A DNA stretch of 9,007 nt from Betaproteobacteria bacterium (GTDB lineage Bacteria > Pseudomonadota > Gammaproteobacteria > Burkholderiales > Burkholderiaceae_C): contig RFPX01000040.1 in the NCBI GenBank assembly GCA_009925955.1, positions 1 through 9,007 of the forward strand, given 5' to 3'. The notes beneath the pieces are model-generated. The model searched no databases, was not told the DNA's origin, and saw only the letters and a list, made by a program, of their open reading frames with translations. Positions 7,782 to 9,007 of the stretch are shown here, one piece after another (positions within the stretch are counted from its first letter, which is position 1; every line of letters starts with the position of its first letter). Both the position numbers and the translations under genes were made by a program.

Positions 7782-8894
7782 TCAGCCCGCCGACGGGCGC
7801 AGCTTTGACTGCACAAACAGCCTGGTGTGTACCCACCTCAACAGGGGCTGCTCGAGATGCACATGGAAGAGCCAGCCACCCAAGAGGCTGAGCTTGAAGG
7901 CCGTCACCACTCCGATGAGCTGAACCAGCGGCTGATGGGGCAAGAAGGCCACCCACAGCGCATTGACCACCAGCGCAATTGGAAAGTGAACAAGAAAGAC
8001 GGCGTAACTGATCCGGCTCAAGGCTCGGCAGGCCGGCACGATCGATGCCATCAAGGCGCTCAGCGGCGCCCTCCAACCCCACAGCACCCCGACCGTTGCC
8101 AGGGCCACCAGCAGGCGAATCCGCGGATCCCAAACATAGGAAAGCACCACCAGTGCGGCCCCCAGCGCAAGCCAGCCCGCACGCGGCTTCAGCCCGAAAA
8201 GCACCCCCAAGCCGTAGCTGACCCAAAAGTATGGGGCGTACACATCCCAGTGTGCATAGCGGTTGAAGAGGAATGCAGACAGGATCAACAAGCCCATCAC
8301 CAACCAAACCAGGTTGCGCTGTGGGTGACGCGTCAGCTGTGCCAACGCCACCATCACCGTGAACACGGCAAACAGCTGAAGGTCAACCGCGACGTACCAG
8401 ATTCCGGCCGACAAGGCCTCATGGCCCACGATGTCCTGCAGCATCGCCACATGCAAGATCGCCTGCCACAACGCTGGCGGCGCGCTGATGGAGTGGTGGT
8501 CCATCCAGTGGTCAGCCAGCGCATTGCACACAACCGCCAGGATCAAAGCCAACCACAGCGGCACGGCCAGCCGCAAGTACCGCTGCGCCACCCGCGTGGC
8601 CACTTGACGGCACAAATGGGGCACGCCAGGCCCTTCTGTACCCCGCACGGGCTGCAAGCCCGCCTTCATCGCACCCTGAGCGGCCAGATACCCGCCCAGA
8701 ACCAAGAACACCTGAACAGCCAGACGACCGTGCTGGGACAGCCAATCGAAGATCCCAGGAAAGAGGTCGTCCGCGTGATCAGACATGGGCCCATAAAAGG
8801 CCAGGTGGTGCAGCACGATCAAGCTGCAGGCCAGCGCTTTGAGAAGGTCAACCACCGCCGCGGCCTGCGAAGGTGGCCTGACCAAGCCCCTCAT
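7782..8894 (-). CDS. Membrane acyltransferase, acyltransferase-3 (OafA/YrhL-like) family
   Basis: A 370-residue multipass inner-membrane protein with about 10 hydrophobic segments. Family members move acyl groups, often acetyl, onto extracytoplasmic sugars such as O-antigen, exopolysaccharide or peptidoglycan; the acceptor here is unknown. LLKALACSLIVLHHLAFYG (17-35) holds the helix-1 histidine (H29/H30). VFLVLGGYL (62-70) matches the FFvlSGyl motif with Gly for Ser. RYLRLAVPLW (105-114) matches the R-x-x-R-hydrophobic-P motif. IWYVAVDLQLF (165-175) corresponds to LWSLsvEeqfY, with Asp in place of the usual Glu. SYAVFLVHFP (296-305) and LEQPL (347-351) close the domain. The start at 8894 sits in an ATGA overlap with the preceding gene's stop, favouring it over an upstream ATG at 8975. 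It has no soluble C-terminal SGNH domain. It ends 3 bases from the convergent smpB. Confidence 0.9.
   Translation of the reverse strand: MRGLVRPPSQAAAVVDLLKALACSLIVLHHLAFYGPMSDHADDLFPGIFDWLSQHGRLAVQVFLVLGGYLAAQGAMKAGLQPVRGTEGPGVPHLCRQVATRVAQRYLRLAVPLWLALILAVVCNALADHWMDHHSISAPPALWQAILHVAMLQDIVGHEALSAGIWYVAVDLQLFAVFTVMVALAQLTRHPQRNLVWLVMGLLILSAFLFNRYAHWDVYAPYFWVSYGLGVLFGLKPRAGWLALGAALVVLSYVWDPRIRLLVALATVGVLWGWRAPLSALMASIVPACRALSRISYAVFLVHFPIALVVNALWVAFLPHQPLVQLIGVVTAFKLSLLGGWLFHVHLEQPLLRWVHTRLFVQSKLRPSAG
7785..7798 (+). terminator. Weak hairpin just after smpB, at the convergent junction
   Basis: GCCCG (7785-7789) pairs with CGGGC (7794-7798) over a 4-base loop, 6 bases after the smpB stop and inside the end of the acyltransferase gene. 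Only a short TTT follows further on. With 3 bases between the two convergent stop codons, any terminator must lie in coding DNA. This is the only candidate I see, and it is weak. Confidence 0.2.
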
Positions 8895-9007
8895 GCCGTG
8901 CCCCACTGCTCCAGCACCGTGAGGGCCTGAGCCAGGTCCTGTTTCAGATCGGATACCGCCTCTAAGCCGATGCACAAGCGAACCAGGTGACCGCGCAGAT
9001 GGGAACG
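8891..9007 (-). CDS. metC: C-terminal end of a Cys/Met-metabolism PLP enzyme, probably cystathionine beta-lyase (partial)
   Basis: The last 38 codons of a gene that begins beyond the right edge. GHLVRLCIGLEAVSDLKQDL followed by AQAL matches the C-terminal signature of trans-sulfuration PLP enzymes (LVRL-IGLE--DL--DL--AL), in which the Arg of LVRL contacts the substrate carboxylate. Cystathionine beta-lyase fits best. Cystathionine gamma-synthase and O-succinylhomoserine sulfhydrylase end similarly, so the exact member is uncertain from this fragment. Its TGA overlaps the acyltransferase ATG as ATGA (8891-8894), implying translational coupling. The PLP lysine and other domains lie outside the window. 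Confidence 0.7.
   Translation of the reverse strand, partial: RSHLRGHLVRLCIGLEAVSDLKQDLAQALTVLEQWGTA

Noticed and set aside
7827..8930. Plus-strand 367-codon frame opposite the acyltransferase
   Set aside because: Extremely rich in Gln, His, Pro and Arg, as expected for the complement of a hydrophobic membrane protein. The minus frame has family motifs.

Overview
The window is GC-rich chromosomal DNA with tightly packed genes. Protein similarity and gene order (smpB divergent from ratA-rnfH-guaB, with guaA nearby) suggest a betaproteobacterium of the order Burkholderiales, probably close to the Comamonadaceae. This placement is a judgement from recalled gene order and sequence style, not from a search. 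No tRNA, rRNA, CRISPR array, insertion sequence or phage gene was seen.

Layout from right to left, because most genes are on the minus strand. (1) 8891-9007: the last 38 codons of a PLP-dependent Cys/Met-metabolism enzyme, probably cystathionine beta-lyase. It is joined by a 4-base ATGA overlap to (2) an integral-membrane acyltransferase-3 family protein (7782-8894). (3) smpB (7314-7778, plus strand) converges on the acyltransferase with only 3 bases between stop codons, and diverges from ratA with 22 bases between start codons. (4) A minus-strand, operon-like run follows: ratA (6812-7291), rnfH (6481-6825, overlapping ratA), guaB (4982-6454), a TetA-like MFS transporter (3723-4973, 8 bases after guaB) and guaA (2048-3634). 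(5) After a 95-base gap comes a large unrecognised ORF of 627 codons (69-1952), also on the minus strand.

In function, guaB and guaA catalyse the two steps from IMP to GMP (IMP to XMP, XMP to GMP). SmpB works with tmRNA in rescuing stalled ribosomes. RatA and RnfH are the conserved START-domain and ubiquitin-fold neighbours of smpB. The MFS exporter placed between guaB and guaA has no obvious metabolic link.

The least ordinary part is the left end. The C-terminus of the 627-codon ORF carries what look like hallmarks of the ABC1/UbiB/AarF atypical kinase family: a KxGQ-like K-M-L-Q and an Ala-rich AASVGE loop. The frame then ends soon after a GGGG run. The -1 frame stays open from that run to the window edge and supplies a suitably spaced lysine. 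So the gene looks either frameshifted (mutation, sequencing error or recoding) or truncated, with an approximately 530-residue N-terminal region that I do not recognise. Two other sequence signals are a 14-base perfect inverted repeat in the last codons of the MFS gene, followed by a second hairpin ahead of guaA, and a perfect TATAAT at the rnfH stop codon ahead of guaB. The rest is ordinary housekeeping DNA.
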